A program made the position numbers and the translations under genes. Of a stretch of 24,560 bases of DNA, positions 15,355 through 22,249 are shown piece by piece; within the stretch, counting starts at the first letter, position 1; every line of letters begins with the position of its first letter. Under the pieces are notes generated by a model. That model saw only the letters and a program-made list of their open reading frames with translations. It made no database searches and had not been told where the DNA came from. This DNA is from a virus, in IMG/VR virus record IMGVR_UViG_3300022539_000714, positions 1 to 24,560 of that record. One strand, given 5' to 3'.

Positions 15355-16497
15355 ATGAAAAAAGTTTATTTAGACTATGCTTCTACTACTCCGATTGATT
15401 CGCAGGCAGTTCGAGCAATGCAACCTTATTTTGTAAAAAAATTTGGCAATTCAGTTTCTTTGTCTAGTTTTGGCCAAGAAGCGAAAGAGGCTCTAGAAAA
15501 AAGCAGATTAACTATTGCTGAAACACTAGGAGCCGAACCAGAAGAAATAATTTTTACTAGTTCTGCTACTGAGAGTAATAATTTTGCCTTAAAAGGAATT
15601 GGCTTTGCCAATAATTGGGGTGGGCATATTATTGTTTCATCTATTGAGCATGATTGTATTTTGAATAGTGCAAAATGGTTAGGAGAACAAGGCTTTGATG
15701 TTGAACAGTTGCCAGTAAATAGATATGGTTTAGTTGACCCAAGAGATGTCGAAAAAGCAATAAGAAAAGATACATTTTTGGTTTCAGTAATGCACGCTAA
15801 TAATGAAATCGGAACCATTGAACCAATTGAAGAAATTGGAGAAATTTGCCGTCAAAAAAGAGTGTATTTTCATACTGATGCTGCTCAAAGTTTTGGGAAA
15901 ATCCCCATTGATGTAAATAAAATGAACATTGATTTATTGACTGCTTCTTCACATAAAATGTATGGACCAAAAGGAATAGCTTTCTTATTTGTTAGAAAGG
16001 ACACCAAAATTGAACCTCTCTTACATGGAGGAGGGCATGAGTTTGGACAGAGGTCATCAACAATTAATATACCTGCAATTGTTGGTTTTGCTAAAGCGGT
16101 TGAAATTTGCCAAAAAGAAATGGGAAAAGAAAGTCAAAGATTAATAGGACTTCGAGATAAATTAATAGAAGGAATTTTAAACAAAGTCCCCGACTCTCAT
16201 CTTAATGGTCATCCTAAGTTACGATTGCCAAATAATGTTAATTTTTGGTTTAGATTTGTTGAGGGAGAGTCTGTTGTTTTACAATTAGATTCTTATGGTA
16301 TAGCTACCTCTACAGCCTCAGCTTGTTCTTCTCCGAAATTAAAACCATCCCATGTCCTTTCAGCTTGTGGATTAAAAGCTCGACAGGCTTATGGTTCTTT
16401 AAGATTGAGTTTAGGAAGATTAACAAAAGAAAAAGATATTGACTATGTTTTGGAAGTTTTACCTGAGATTGTTAAAAAGTTAAGAAAAATAAGATGA
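15355..16497 (+). CDS. Cysteine desulfurase (NifS/IscS family, PLP-dependent)
   Basis: 380 residues from ATG 15355. An upstream ATG at 15304 lies inside the GT2 gene and adds 17 unrelated residues. All family landmarks are present: YLDYASTTP at the N-terminus, TSSATESNN, SSIEHD (His99), NNEIGT (Asn150), TDAAQSFG (Asp175, Gln178), the PLP lysine in ASSHKMYGPKG (Lys201) and the sulfur-carrying cysteine in SACSSPKLKPSHVL (Cys324). Length and spacing match IscS-like proteins (about 400). The enzyme takes sulfur from L-cysteine as a persulfide on Cys324. No iron-sulfur scaffold, tRNA-thiolation or phosphorothioation partner is visible in the window, so its use in a sugar operon is unexplained. It overlaps the next gene by ATGA. 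Confidence 0.9.
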   Translation: MKKVYLDYASTTPIDSQAVRAMQPYFVKKFGNSVSLSSFGQEAKEALEKSRLTIAETLGAEPEEIIFTSSATESNNFALKGIGFANNWGGHIIVSSIEHDCILNSAKWLGEQGFDVEQLPVNRYGLVDPRDVEKAIRKDTFLVSVMHANNEIGTIEPIEEIGEICRQKRVYFHTDAAQSFGKIPIDVNKMNIDLLTASSHKMYGPKGIAFLFVRKDTKIEPLLHGGGHEFGQRSSTINIPAIVGFAKAVEICQKEMGKESQRLIGLRDKLIEGILNKVPDSHLNGHPKLRLPNNVNFWFRFVEGESVVLQLDSYGIATSTASACSSPKLKPSHVLSACGLKARQAYGSLRLSLGRLTKEKDIDYVLEVLPEIVKKLRKIR

Positions 16498-17171
16498 AAA
16501 TAGCTTTATTCACATTAACTAAAGATAGACTCGAATATACCAAAAGAACACTTAAGAGTCTTAATGAGAAAACTGACCTTACTTTTGACCATTTTGTTAT
16601 TGACCAGGCGAGCAAAGACAAAACAGTTGAATGGCTAAAACAATTCACTTATAACCAAGGGAAAGTCTATGTTTATCCTCTTGCTATGAATATTGGTATT
16701 AATCGTGGTGTTAATTTTGCGATTGATAAAATAGGTGATGACTACGATATTATTATTAAAATAGACAACGATTTAGAGATTGAGACTGATGGGTGGTTAA
16801 AGAAGTGTCTAAAAGTATTAAGACCAAAATTGTTGCTTTCACCTTATGTTAAAGGATTAATTCATAATCGTGGAGGAGTCAATAGGGTCGCTTTTGGAAA
16901 TGGCTCAATAGGATACACACCTTTCATTGGCGGAATTTGTATGATAGGGTTTAAGAAAGCATGGAAAGAAGACTCTGGTGGCTGGGAGTTTCCAGTACCA
17001 AAGCACTCTGGAGGAGATAAAGCCTTCTGTATGAAGCTAGCTCTGGCGGGTTATGGATTTGGTTATGTAGAAGATGTTATAATCAAACACATAGAGTCTA
17101 CTGAAGGACAGCATGAACGCTATCCTGACTACTTTGCCGAACGTAAAGTAGAGCGGACTAAGATTTTTTAG
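16494..17171 (+). CDS. GT2-family glycosyltransferase, compact form
   Basis: 225 residues. IALFTLTKDRLEYTKRTLKS is the GT2 opening, VIDQASKDKTVEWLKQ follows the nucleotide loop, IIIKIDNDLEIETDGWL carries the DND metal site at 91-93, and GGDKAFCMKLALAGYGFGYV near 178-197 is the acceptor-side block. Length is at the small end for GT2. No membrane helix is seen. It is the last gene of the tightly coupled sugar operon: the next gene has its own GGAGA site 10 bp downstream. Confidence 0.87.
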   Translation: MKIALFTLTKDRLEYTKRTLKSLNEKTDLTFDHFVIDQASKDKTVEWLKQFTYNQGKVYVYPLAMNIGINRGVNFAIDKIGDDYDIIIKIDNDLEIETDGWLKKCLKVLRPKLLLSPYVKGLIHNRGGVNRVAFGNGSIGYTPFIGGICMIGFKKAWKEDSGGWEFPVPKHSGGDKAFCMKLALAGYGFGYVEDVIIKHIESTEGQHERYPDYFAERKVERTKIF

Positions 17172-17181
17172 GAGATAAATT

Positions 17182-17412
17182 ATGTCTAATAAACACCATG
17201 TCTGTGAAAAATGCGGACACACATATACACCATCAAGTAGTCCTGCTTTCGTTAAAACAAGCATTAGTCCTTGTCCTAATTGTGGTTCTGGTACAATAGA
17301 TATTGTAGACAACAAACAAGAAGCGAAAGAGAAATCTGATAAAATTAAAAATACAGTGAAGAGTGTTAAAAGAGGCGTAATGGTTAAAAAGGTAACTAGT
17401 AAAATTACTTAG
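17182..17412 (+). CDS. Small zinc-ribbon protein
   Basis: 76 residues. Two CxxC pairs (Cys8/Cys11 in HVCEKCGH and Cys31/Cys34 in CPNCGSG) form a likely zinc ribbon. Residues 45-76 are a Lys-rich helix ending KKVTSKIT. The role is unknown. Small zinc ribbons can bind nucleic acid or stabilise protein contacts. GGAGATAAATT precedes the ATG. It is last before the intergenic regulatory region at 17413-17551, so it is either the tail of the sugar operon or a small regulator. I cannot tell which. Confidence 0.75.
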   Translation: MSNKHHVCEKCGHTYTPSSSPAFVKTSISPCPNCGSGTIDIVDNKQEAKEKSDKIKNTVKSVKRGVMVKKVTSKIT

Positions 17413-17447
17413 GGTTGAATTAACAGTCAAAACATTGTATCGTATAT

Positions 17448-17480
17448 TTGACAAGTAGAGTTACACTTTAATATACTTGT
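17448..17480 (+). promoter_or_regulatory. Sigma-70-like promoter overlapped by an inverted repeat
   Basis: TTGACA at 17448-17453 is a perfect -35 box, and TATACT at 17472-17477 is a one-mismatch -10 box, separated by 18 bp. A 7-bp inverted repeat, ACAAGTA (17451-17457) and TACTTGT (17474-17480), covers the ends of both boxes with centres 23 bp apart, as in repressor operators. Predicted transcription starts near 17484 and reads into the terminator at 17512-17543 and then the head genes. The boxes are seen directly. Activity and repressor binding are inferred. Confidence 0.6.
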
Positions 17481-17511
17481 TTTAGTTTAAGGTTTAGTAA
17501 AGAGTTCCAGT

Positions 17512-17543
17512 AAGAGTCTTTAGGCTCATGGGGACTCTTTTTT
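17512..17543 (+). terminator. Rho-independent terminator
   Basis: A perfect 7-bp stem, AAGAGTC (17512-17518) with GACTCTT (17533-17539), may be extended inward by G-U pairs. It has a 14-nt loop and is followed by a T run reaching 17543. It ends transcription of the sugar operon and zinc-ribbon gene. It also lies only about 30 nt downstream of the start predicted for the promoter at 17448, so it could act as an attenuator for the head operon. Confidence 0.75.
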
Positions 17544-17551
17544 GTTGACAT

Positions 17552-17845
17552 ATGTACTTAGTTTATAATTGCGGATATCACTCAACACTAGGTCGACAAG
17601 GTCCACACACGCGAAAGCAGTACGCTTTTAAAAAGAGATTCGTTACAAAAGTAGACGACAAGGATGGAGAGAAGTTTTTAAAACTTACCTCAAAAGACAT
17701 TTCTTGGTGTCCTACAAACAGTAAAAGCATACCACCATTTATGAGACTTAAAGACTGGTGTGAAGGGAAAGAGGGTAGGTTTGATAGCAAACCTTTTAAA
17801 ATCTACAACCCGAAGAAATATTTAGAGTTATTTTTACTAGAATAG
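17552..17845 (+). CDS. Small hypothetical protein at the head of the morphogenesis block
   Basis: 97 residues, basic, with the opening YLVYNCGYHSTLGRQGPHTRK and three scattered cysteines that form no CxxC motif. I do not recognise a family. The ATG at 17552 has no Shine-Dalgarno site: it follows the terminator T run directly, so it may be translated weakly or from a leader-poor transcript. It fills the space up to the protease gene (9-bp gap), which supports it being real. It lies next to head genes, so a small head or regulatory role is possible, but nothing in the sequence shows it. Confidence 0.55.
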   Translation: MYLVYNCGYHSTLGRQGPHTRKQYAFKKRFVTKVDDKDGEKFLKLTSKDISWCPTNSKSIPPFMRLKDWCEGKEGRFDSKPFKIYNPKKYLELFLLE

Positions 17846-17854
17846 CAGGAGAAT

Positions 17855-19306
17855 ATGACAGATACTAAAATACAAAGATTTAAAATCACTATCCCCATTG
17901 TCAAAACGAGTGTAAAGATTGTTAAAGATGAAGATGGTAATGAAGTAGAAGAAAGATATATTGAAGGCGTCGCTTCAGGAACAGAACTAGATAAACACGG
18001 CGACAGAATGGCTCCATCTGCTATTGAATCCATGGCAAAATCTCTTAAGCAACACGTTATTAACCTCAACAATGAACACGATACTTCTTGGTCAGGAGAA
18101 CTTGGAGATATTACCAAATTAACAATTAGTGACAATGATGATTTAGAAATCAAGTCAAAATTAAACGAGATGAGTTCTGCTAAAGATTTATGGTATGCCA
18201 TAACAGAGCAGAATAAAAAACTTGGACTTTCAATCGGTGGATATGTCAAAGATTATGAAATGGTTAAGGAGGGTGAAGGGGACGACGCAAAATGGGTTCG
18301 TCTTTATAAAAAGATTGATTTAGACCATATTGCTGTCACTTCACGACCTGCTTATCCTAAATCTTGGGTTTCAAATATTGCAAAATCAGTAAAAGATAAT
18401 GACGAAGTATTATTGAGAAAAGTAAAAAAAGAAGAAAAAAGCAAAAGAAGTCAAAAAGAAAAAAGAATGAGAGAATTAGCACGAGCAATAGCTCGCAGTA
18501 TTCAAGAGTTAGAGTCAGATTTGCTGTTAGAACTTTGCTACAAAGGACTTAAATTTTGTAACGAAGAGCAAATATTATTACTAGAAAGGAGTCTTCCTAC
18601 TATGAAAAAGAAAAATGTCTCACTGGAAGCTAAGAAAGCCAAGAAAAAGGCTGATGCCGCCGCCAAGTCCGAAGGCGAGCAGGATGAAACCTTAGCAACC
18701 CCAGATAATGAGTCGTCTAAAGAGAAATCTAAGGAGGATAAGGAAACCAAAGACAAGTCTGGTGATGAGTGTGGGGGAGGGAAATCTGCTAAAAAGAACC
18801 CTGCCAAAGATTCAAAACCAAAAGACGAACCTGAGGAATCTGAATCTGACAAAGAGGAACCAGAAGGCGAATCGGACAATGAGGAAGGCGAGGATAAAGG
18901 CGAAAAAGGGGATAAATCTCCTGAGTCTGATGAAGAAACCAAGTCTGAAAAAGACAAGAAAAAATCTTCAAAAGAGGAATCAGAGAAAAAATCTACCAAA
19001 GGTGACAAAGGAGAACTTGTAAAGGCCGTTAAGGGACTTTCCAAAGGTCTTGAAGATGTTCTTAAAAGCAACGAAGCGCTCGCAGGGCGAGTAAAGGAGC
19101 TTGAAAGTCAACCAGCGGGTCGCAAAACAGTCGAGATTCATAAGGCTCTCGGTGACGAAGATGGAGAAGTAAAAAGCTCCGAGGAACTCACTAAAGCGAG
19201 AGATAAAAAAATCGAGGCAGTAAGAAAAGAGTTTGCAAATGACCCCAACCTTTTCGCTAGGGTTCAAAGAATCCGCGCCGAGTACGCTCAAAAAGCTCAA
19301 GAATAA
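17855..19306 (+). CDS. Head maturation protease (XkdF/HK97 prohead protease type) fused to scaffold
   Basis: 483 residues. Residues about 1-180 form the serine protease: YIEGVASGTELDKHGDRMAP, the catalytic His in NLNNEHDTSW (His75), the nucleophile in KLGLSIGGYV (Ser126), and KIDLDHIAVTSRPAYP (about 153-168). This matches Peptidase_S78-type prohead proteases, which cut scaffold and capsid N-termini during head maturation. Residues 185-250 are helical and basic. Residues 250-395 are low-complexity Lys/Glu/Ser/Asp, and 395-483 are a predicted helical scaffold end with FANDPNLFARVQRIRAEYAQ. AGGAG lies 3 bases before the ATG. The second half is richer in G+C than the first and probably has its own start at 18602. 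Protease-scaffold fusions upstream of the capsid gene are known in phages. Confidence 0.88.
   Translation: MTDTKIQRFKITIPIVKTSVKIVKDEDGNEVEERYIEGVASGTELDKHGDRMAPSAIESMAKSLKQHVINLNNEHDTSWSGELGDITKLTISDNDDLEIKSKLNEMSSAKDLWYAITEQNKKLGLSIGGYVKDYEMVKEGEGDDAKWVRLYKKIDLDHIAVTSRPAYPKSWVSNIAKSVKDNDEVLLRKVKKEEKSKRSQKEKRMRELARAIARSIQELESDLLLELCYKGLKFCNEEQILLLERSLPTMKKKNVSLEAKKAKKKADAAAKSEGEQDETLATPDNESSKEKSKEDKETKDKSGDECGGGKSAKKNPAKDSKPKDEPEESESDKEEPEGESDNEEGEDKGEKGDKSPESDEETKSEKDKKKSSKEESEKKSTKGDKGELVKAVKGLSKGLEDVLKSNEALAGRVKELESQPAGRKTVEIHKALGDEDGEVKSSEELTKARDKKIEAVRKEFANDPNLFARVQRIRAEYAQKAQE
18585..18591 (+). promoter_or_regulatory. Internal Shine-Dalgarno site for a nested scaffold
   Basis: AAAGGAG lies 10 bases before an in-frame ATG at 18602, inside the protease-scaffold gene. 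This is as strong as the sites used by the neighbouring genes and sits exactly where the sequence changes from helical linker to low-complexity scaffold. It decides the start of the nested product listed next. Confidence 0.6.
18602..19306 (+). CDS. Probable nested, separately translated scaffold protein
   Basis: The ATG at 18602 is codon 250 of the protease gene and in the same frame, so translation from it would give a 234-residue protein starting KKKNVSLEAKKAKKKADAA and sharing the protease stop. The content is scaffold-like: a Lys/Ala helix, a long acidic/basic low-complexity stretch, then a helical C-terminus (about 150-234) of the type that contacts capsid subunits. Base composition rises in G+C right after this ATG, as in the capsid gene downstream, fitting higher expression. 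The arrangement parallels lambda C/Nu3, where scaffold is made from a start inside the protease gene. It is not proven and could be only part of the fusion. Confidence 0.58.
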   Translation: MKKKNVSLEAKKAKKKADAAAKSEGEQDETLATPDNESSKEKSKEDKETKDKSGDECGGGKSAKKNPAKDSKPKDEPEESESDKEEPEGESDNEEGEDKGEKGDKSPESDEETKSEKDKKKSSKEESEKKSTKGDKGELVKAVKGLSKGLEDVLKSNEALAGRVKELESQPAGRKTVEIHKALGDEDGEVKSSEELTKARDKKIEAVRKEFANDPNLFARVQRIRAEYAQKAQE

Positions 19307-19354
19307 GTAAAAGTTTCAGATTTCATAATTATTAATGCGTAAAGGAGAAAAAGC

Positions 19355-20371
19355 ATGAAAAATCAAGCACAAGACTTAAGAAAAGCCTTACTTGAAGCTG
19401 CTGCACTCCTAGAAAAGTCAGCAAAGGTATCTCGAGGCGTGGATGAAGCTGCATCTATGCTCATGAAGGATGCCATTTACACTACTACTTCTGGTGCATT
19501 CGCACAGAGGGAGCATCTTGACACGCAAATCGGAGATATTACTCGACGTAATACTCCTTTTTTGGACAGAGTCGCAAAGGTGCAGGCAAATGGTAAAACC
19601 CATGAGTGGGATATGGTTACAGCACTTGGAAGCAACGACACAGCAGTTGCCGAGTGTGGTACTCCAGCCGAGAATGACGCAACAATCACTCGCTATTCAG
19701 CACAAATCAAGACCTACGCCACAAGCGTAAAAGTCTGTGATTTAGCTCAATGGGCGGCAAGTGATTACTTCGACCTGATGAATCTTCATCTGGAGAAGGG
19801 TATGCGTAAAATTCTTCACGACGTTGAGAAAAAGATTTATTACGGTAACAACGCTGGGTTAAGCCCCAACGATTTTACCGGACTATATAAATTAATTGCT
19901 GATTATGCCGGAGCCAGTAACACCGTTAATGCGGCTGGGAATCCAATTTCTCAGACTTACATTGACAACGCCATTCAGGCGGTTGTAGATAACGGTGGTA
20001 TGGTCACCCATATGTTTATGGGGGCAAAAGACTTGAGAGATTTCGCGGCTCTCTGGGCTAATAAAGTCGTTTACAACGACCCAGGTGCTGGGATGACTTT
20101 CGGATACAATGTAGCTCGCTACATGTCTTGGGCGGGACCAATCGAGATTGTTCTCGACCCGTTCTTGGTAGCAGCTAACTCTCCGAACTCACCCAATACC
20201 GATACCTTCCTCGTAGATATGAGTGAGGTTGCTTTAGCACAATCAGAGCCGATGTACAGGCTTCCGCCTTACCGTGCTCTAGACCTGGCAGAAACACAAA
20301 CTGTGGTCTGGAACATCGTGTTGGAAGTACGAGTACCTCAATGGCAAGCAGTAGTCAAGAATTTGGGCTAA
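19355..20371 (+). CDS. Major capsid protein, HK97 fold (possibly SU10-like)
   Basis: 338 residues. Position after the protease-scaffold, length and composition all fit an HK97-fold shell protein. Residues 1-38 are helical (LRKALLEAAALLEKSAKVSR) and may be a scaffold-binding or cleaved arm. Then come IYTTTSGAFAQREHLDTQIG, the long hairpin-like region with THEWDMVTALGSNDTAVAEC (about 86-105), a helical middle with DLMNLHLEKGMRKILHDVEKK, and an Asp/Pro/Ala-rich C-terminal domain with VVWNIVLEVRVPQWQAVV. G+C content is clearly higher than in the sugar operon, as expected of a highly expressed virion gene. AAAGGAG precedes the ATG. A terminator follows 38 bp after the stop. SU10-type similarity is from memory only. 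Confidence 0.85.
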   Translation: MKNQAQDLRKALLEAAALLEKSAKVSRGVDEAASMLMKDAIYTTTSGAFAQREHLDTQIGDITRRNTPFLDRVAKVQANGKTHEWDMVTALGSNDTAVAECGTPAENDATITRYSAQIKTYATSVKVCDLAQWAASDYFDLMNLHLEKGMRKILHDVEKKIYYGNNAGLSPNDFTGLYKLIADYAGASNTVNAAGNPISQTYIDNAIQAVVDNGGMVTHMFMGAKDLRDFAALWANKVVYNDPGAGMTFGYNVARYMSWAGPIEIVLDPFLVAANSPNSPNTDTFLVDMSEVALAQSEPMYRLPPYRALDLAETQTVVWNIVLEVRVPQWQAVVKNLG

Positions 20372-20408
20372 AACTTGAATCGAAGTTAGTATTAGGAAAA
20401 GGTGGTTA

Positions 20409-20443
20409 AAAGAAGGGGTTAGGCTTATTCTTGCCCCTTCTTT
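20409..20443 (+). terminator. Hairpin terminator after the capsid gene
   Basis: A 10-bp stem, with the GAAGGGG arm at 20409-20418 pairing with the CCCCTTC arm at 20434-20443, has a 15-nt loop. The T tract is short and partly inside the stem, so termination may be partial. Placed 38 bp after the capsid stop it would lower expression of downstream genes relative to capsid. Confidence 0.58.
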
Positions 20444-20460
20444 AGACCAAGTGTTATAAT
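20431..20460 (+). promoter_or_regulatory. Putative promoter overlapping the terminator arm
   Basis: TGTTATAAT at 20452-20460 is a perfect extended -10 (TGn plus TATAAT). TTGCCC at 20431-20436, 18 bp upstream, is a poor -35 match and lies in the 3' arm of the terminator hairpin. It would restart transcription for the zinc-finger gene at 20489, whose TAAGGAGG site follows. Confidence is limited because only the -10 is convincing. Confidence 0.4.
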
Positions 20461-20488
20461 AAATTTAGTTAACAGTAAGGAGGTAAAT

Positions 20489-20869
20489 ATGAAAGATTTA
20501 GTTATAGTTAAAAGTAAAACAATCAATAACGAATCCGTTCCGGTTGTTTTCCAAATAGCAGAAGTCTTACAAGGTGGAGTAAAGGACGTAAGAGAACTTA
20601 GCCGAAGCTATATTTTTAAGAAATTTAAGGCAGAAATTCCCTTAAAGCTGGCTAAAATCTTAGTCAAACAAAATCCTGCGGAGTTTTCTATCATAGGCAC
20701 AAAAGAAGAAAACCCAAGTCAATCAGTAAAAAATGTACTGAGGGTTTCTAAAGAAAAGAAAACAGGATTTGCATGTCCTCATTGTAAGGCACAAGCTAAG
20801 ACTAAAGCAGGGTTAAGTGCCCATATTAGGTACAATCACCCTAAAGAATGGAAGCCTAAAAAAGGATAA
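20489..20869 (+). CDS. Small protein with C-terminal C2H2 zinc finger
   Basis: 126 residues. The C-terminus has a well-formed finger: Cys96, Cys99, His112 and His117 (C-x2-C-x12-H-x4-H) in FACPHCKAQAKTKAGLSAHI, followed by a basic end. Residues 1-90 look like a small alpha/beta domain (LVIVKSKTINNESVPVVFQI, then AEIPLKLAKILVKQNPAEFS). I do not recognise the family. Zinc fingers in head-region phage proteins can bind DNA or stabilise a small fold. AAGGAGGTAAAT before the ATG is one of the strongest ribosome sites in the window. It sits between capsid and other small virion-type genes. Confidence 0.75.
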   Translation: MKDLVIVKSKTINNESVPVVFQIAEVLQGGVKDVRELSRSYIFKKFKAEIPLKLAKILVKQNPAEFSIIGTKEENPSQSVKNVLRVSKEKKTGFACPHCKAQAKTKAGLSAHIRYNHPKEWKPKKG

Positions 20870-20874
20870 TAAAT

Positions 20875-21168
20875 ATGGTTGCTGGAAATTTTAAAGTATA
20901 CAACTACACTATTGCTAATGGAGCAAAACAAGCATTAGATTTAGCTTCTATTGTTAGTACAGAAATGCTAGTTAAAATTACCCCTAGTGTTGCTGGAGTA
21001 AGAGTCTTATTTACTCCCTCAAGCAGTACAACAAATGCCAGCGCATCAAACGCTTATGCTCTCCCAGCAGGAGAAACAGAGTTTCCAGTAGGCAGGGGAC
21101 TTTCTAGAATATCTATACTTAACCCAACAGGAAGCTCAATTACAATATCTATTGCAGTACTCTTTTAA
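20875..21168 (+). CDS. Small beta-rich, Ser/Thr-rich hypothetical protein
   Basis: 97 residues in alternating hydrophobic strands (FKVYNYTIANGAKQALDLAS, MLVKITPSVAGVRVLFTPSS, SRISILNPTGSSITISIAVL) with a Ser/Thr/Asn-rich loop. No cysteine and no signal peptide. It looks like a small beta-sandwich, and its place after the capsid and zinc-finger genes would suit a decoration or head-completion protein, but I recognise no family. AAAAAGGATAATAA at the end of the previous gene serves as its ribosome site. Confidence 0.7.
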   Translation: MVAGNFKVYNYTIANGAKQALDLASIVSTEMLVKITPSVAGVRVLFTPSSSTTNASASNAYALPAGETEFPVGRGLSRISILNPTGSSITISIAVLF

Positions 21169-21202
21169 GCAAATTAAATAGTAAAAGGAAAAGGTTCAAG
21201 TT

Positions 21203-22249
21203 ATGAAATTGATATTTTTATTGCCCTCGTTAAGAGCGAGTGGCACAACAGTTTTATTTGAACTAGCAGATAGACTAGCAGAAAAAAATCATGATGTAAG
21301 GATTACTTCGCTAGATGAGTTAGTTTCTCCTGTTTACCCTCTCAAAATAATTCCTCAAAAACTACAAGACAGTTTAGAATTTTTCCAAGAAGCAGATGCG
21401 ATAATCGCATATCAACCTGCTTGTGCTTTTTATGTAAAGGATTTAGAGGTAAAGGCTAAAAAGTTTTATTTTCTTACAGACGATGTTAGAAAGTTTTATA
21501 CTAAAAAAACCATTAAAGCACAGTTCCCCAAAGTAGATGACGATAGAATTAAAATTGAATATAAGGCTCAACAGGAATATATAGAAAAGTCTTATCAACT
21601 TCCTTTTACTTTTTTAGTTACCAATAATGCTTTAGTTGGAATAGTTAAAACTTATAAAAGAAAGGTTGAGGTGATACCAGTTGGAGTAAATCATCAATTA
21701 TTTTACCCTGAAACATTTGTTCCAAAAGATGACACTCCTAAGATTTTATTAGAAGGAAATATGCTTCCATGGAAAGGGGTCGAAGTTGTTAATCGAGCTT
21801 TTTCAGATTTAAGAGGTTTTGTATTGTGGACAGTAAGTAATAGTAAATTTACAATTAAAAGTGATAAACACTGGATGAGTCCTAGTGTTGGTGAAATGAG
21901 GAAAATACTTTCTTCCTGCGATATATTAATTAGAGCATATTACGAAGATGGAACAGCGGACTTACTAGTTCAAGCAATGGCTTGTGGTTGTTCTGTAATC
22001 ACCAGAGAAACAGCAGGGGCAAAAATGTTTTGTAAAGATAAAAAGAACGCCTTGGTATTTAAAACAGGAAAAGATGCAAAAAAAGACTCTAAAAATATTC
22101 AAGTTTGTATAGAAAAATTAATAGAAAATAAAGAATTAAGGGAAAAATTAATCAGAGGAGGACTTGAAACAGCTAAAAAGTTAAACTGGGAAAAGTCAAT
22201 TGATATACTAGAAGGAGTACTCTATGGAAGAAAAAAAGCCAAAAGTTGA
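21203..22249 (+). CDS. GT4-like glycosyltransferase within the structural block
   Basis: 348 residues. KLIFLLPSLRASGTTVLFEL (about 2-21) is the GT4 N-terminal strand and loop, VEVIPVGVNHQLFYPE (about 155-170) the inter-domain hinge, KILLEGNMLPWKGVEVVNRA the start of the second Rossmann domain, and DGTADLLVQAMACGCSVITR (about 251-270) the donor-binding motif, where the usual E of the EX7E pair is not obvious. The C-terminal helix WEKSIDILEGVLY is typical. No membrane helix. It has low G+C like the sugar operon, unlike the capsid gene nearby. AAAAGGAAAAGG precedes the ATG. The next gene starts 26 bp before its stop. Confidence 0.85.
   Translation: MKLIFLLPSLRASGTTVLFELADRLAEKNHDVRITSLDELVSPVYPLKIIPQKLQDSLEFFQEADAIIAYQPACAFYVKDLEVKAKKFYFLTDDVRKFYTKKTIKAQFPKVDDDRIKIEYKAQQEYIEKSYQLPFTFLVTNNALVGIVKTYKRKVEVIPVGVNHQLFYPETFVPKDDTPKILLEGNMLPWKGVEVVNRAFSDLRGFVLWTVSNSKFTIKSDKHWMSPSVGEMRKILSSCDILIRAYYEDGTADLLVQAMACGCSVITRETAGAKMFCKDKKNALVFKTGKDAKKDSKNIQVCIEKLIENKELREKLIRGGLETAKKLNWEKSIDILEGVLYGRKKAKS

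Noticed and set aside
17545-17569. TTGACA (17545) and TATAAT (17564) as a second promoter
   Set aside because: The spacer is only 13 bp, too short for a normal sigma-70 promoter, and the -10 lies inside the coding frame at 17552.
18708-19022. A basic 104-residue + strand frame inside the scaffold region
   Set aside because: It is a frame-shifted reading of low-complexity DNA with a biased composition and no ribosome site.
18538-19071. A 177-residue minus-strand frame rich in Ser, Phe and Asp
   Set aside because: It is the antisense reading of the low-complexity scaffold sequence; Ser/Phe repeats arise from the Lys/Glu-rich sense codons.
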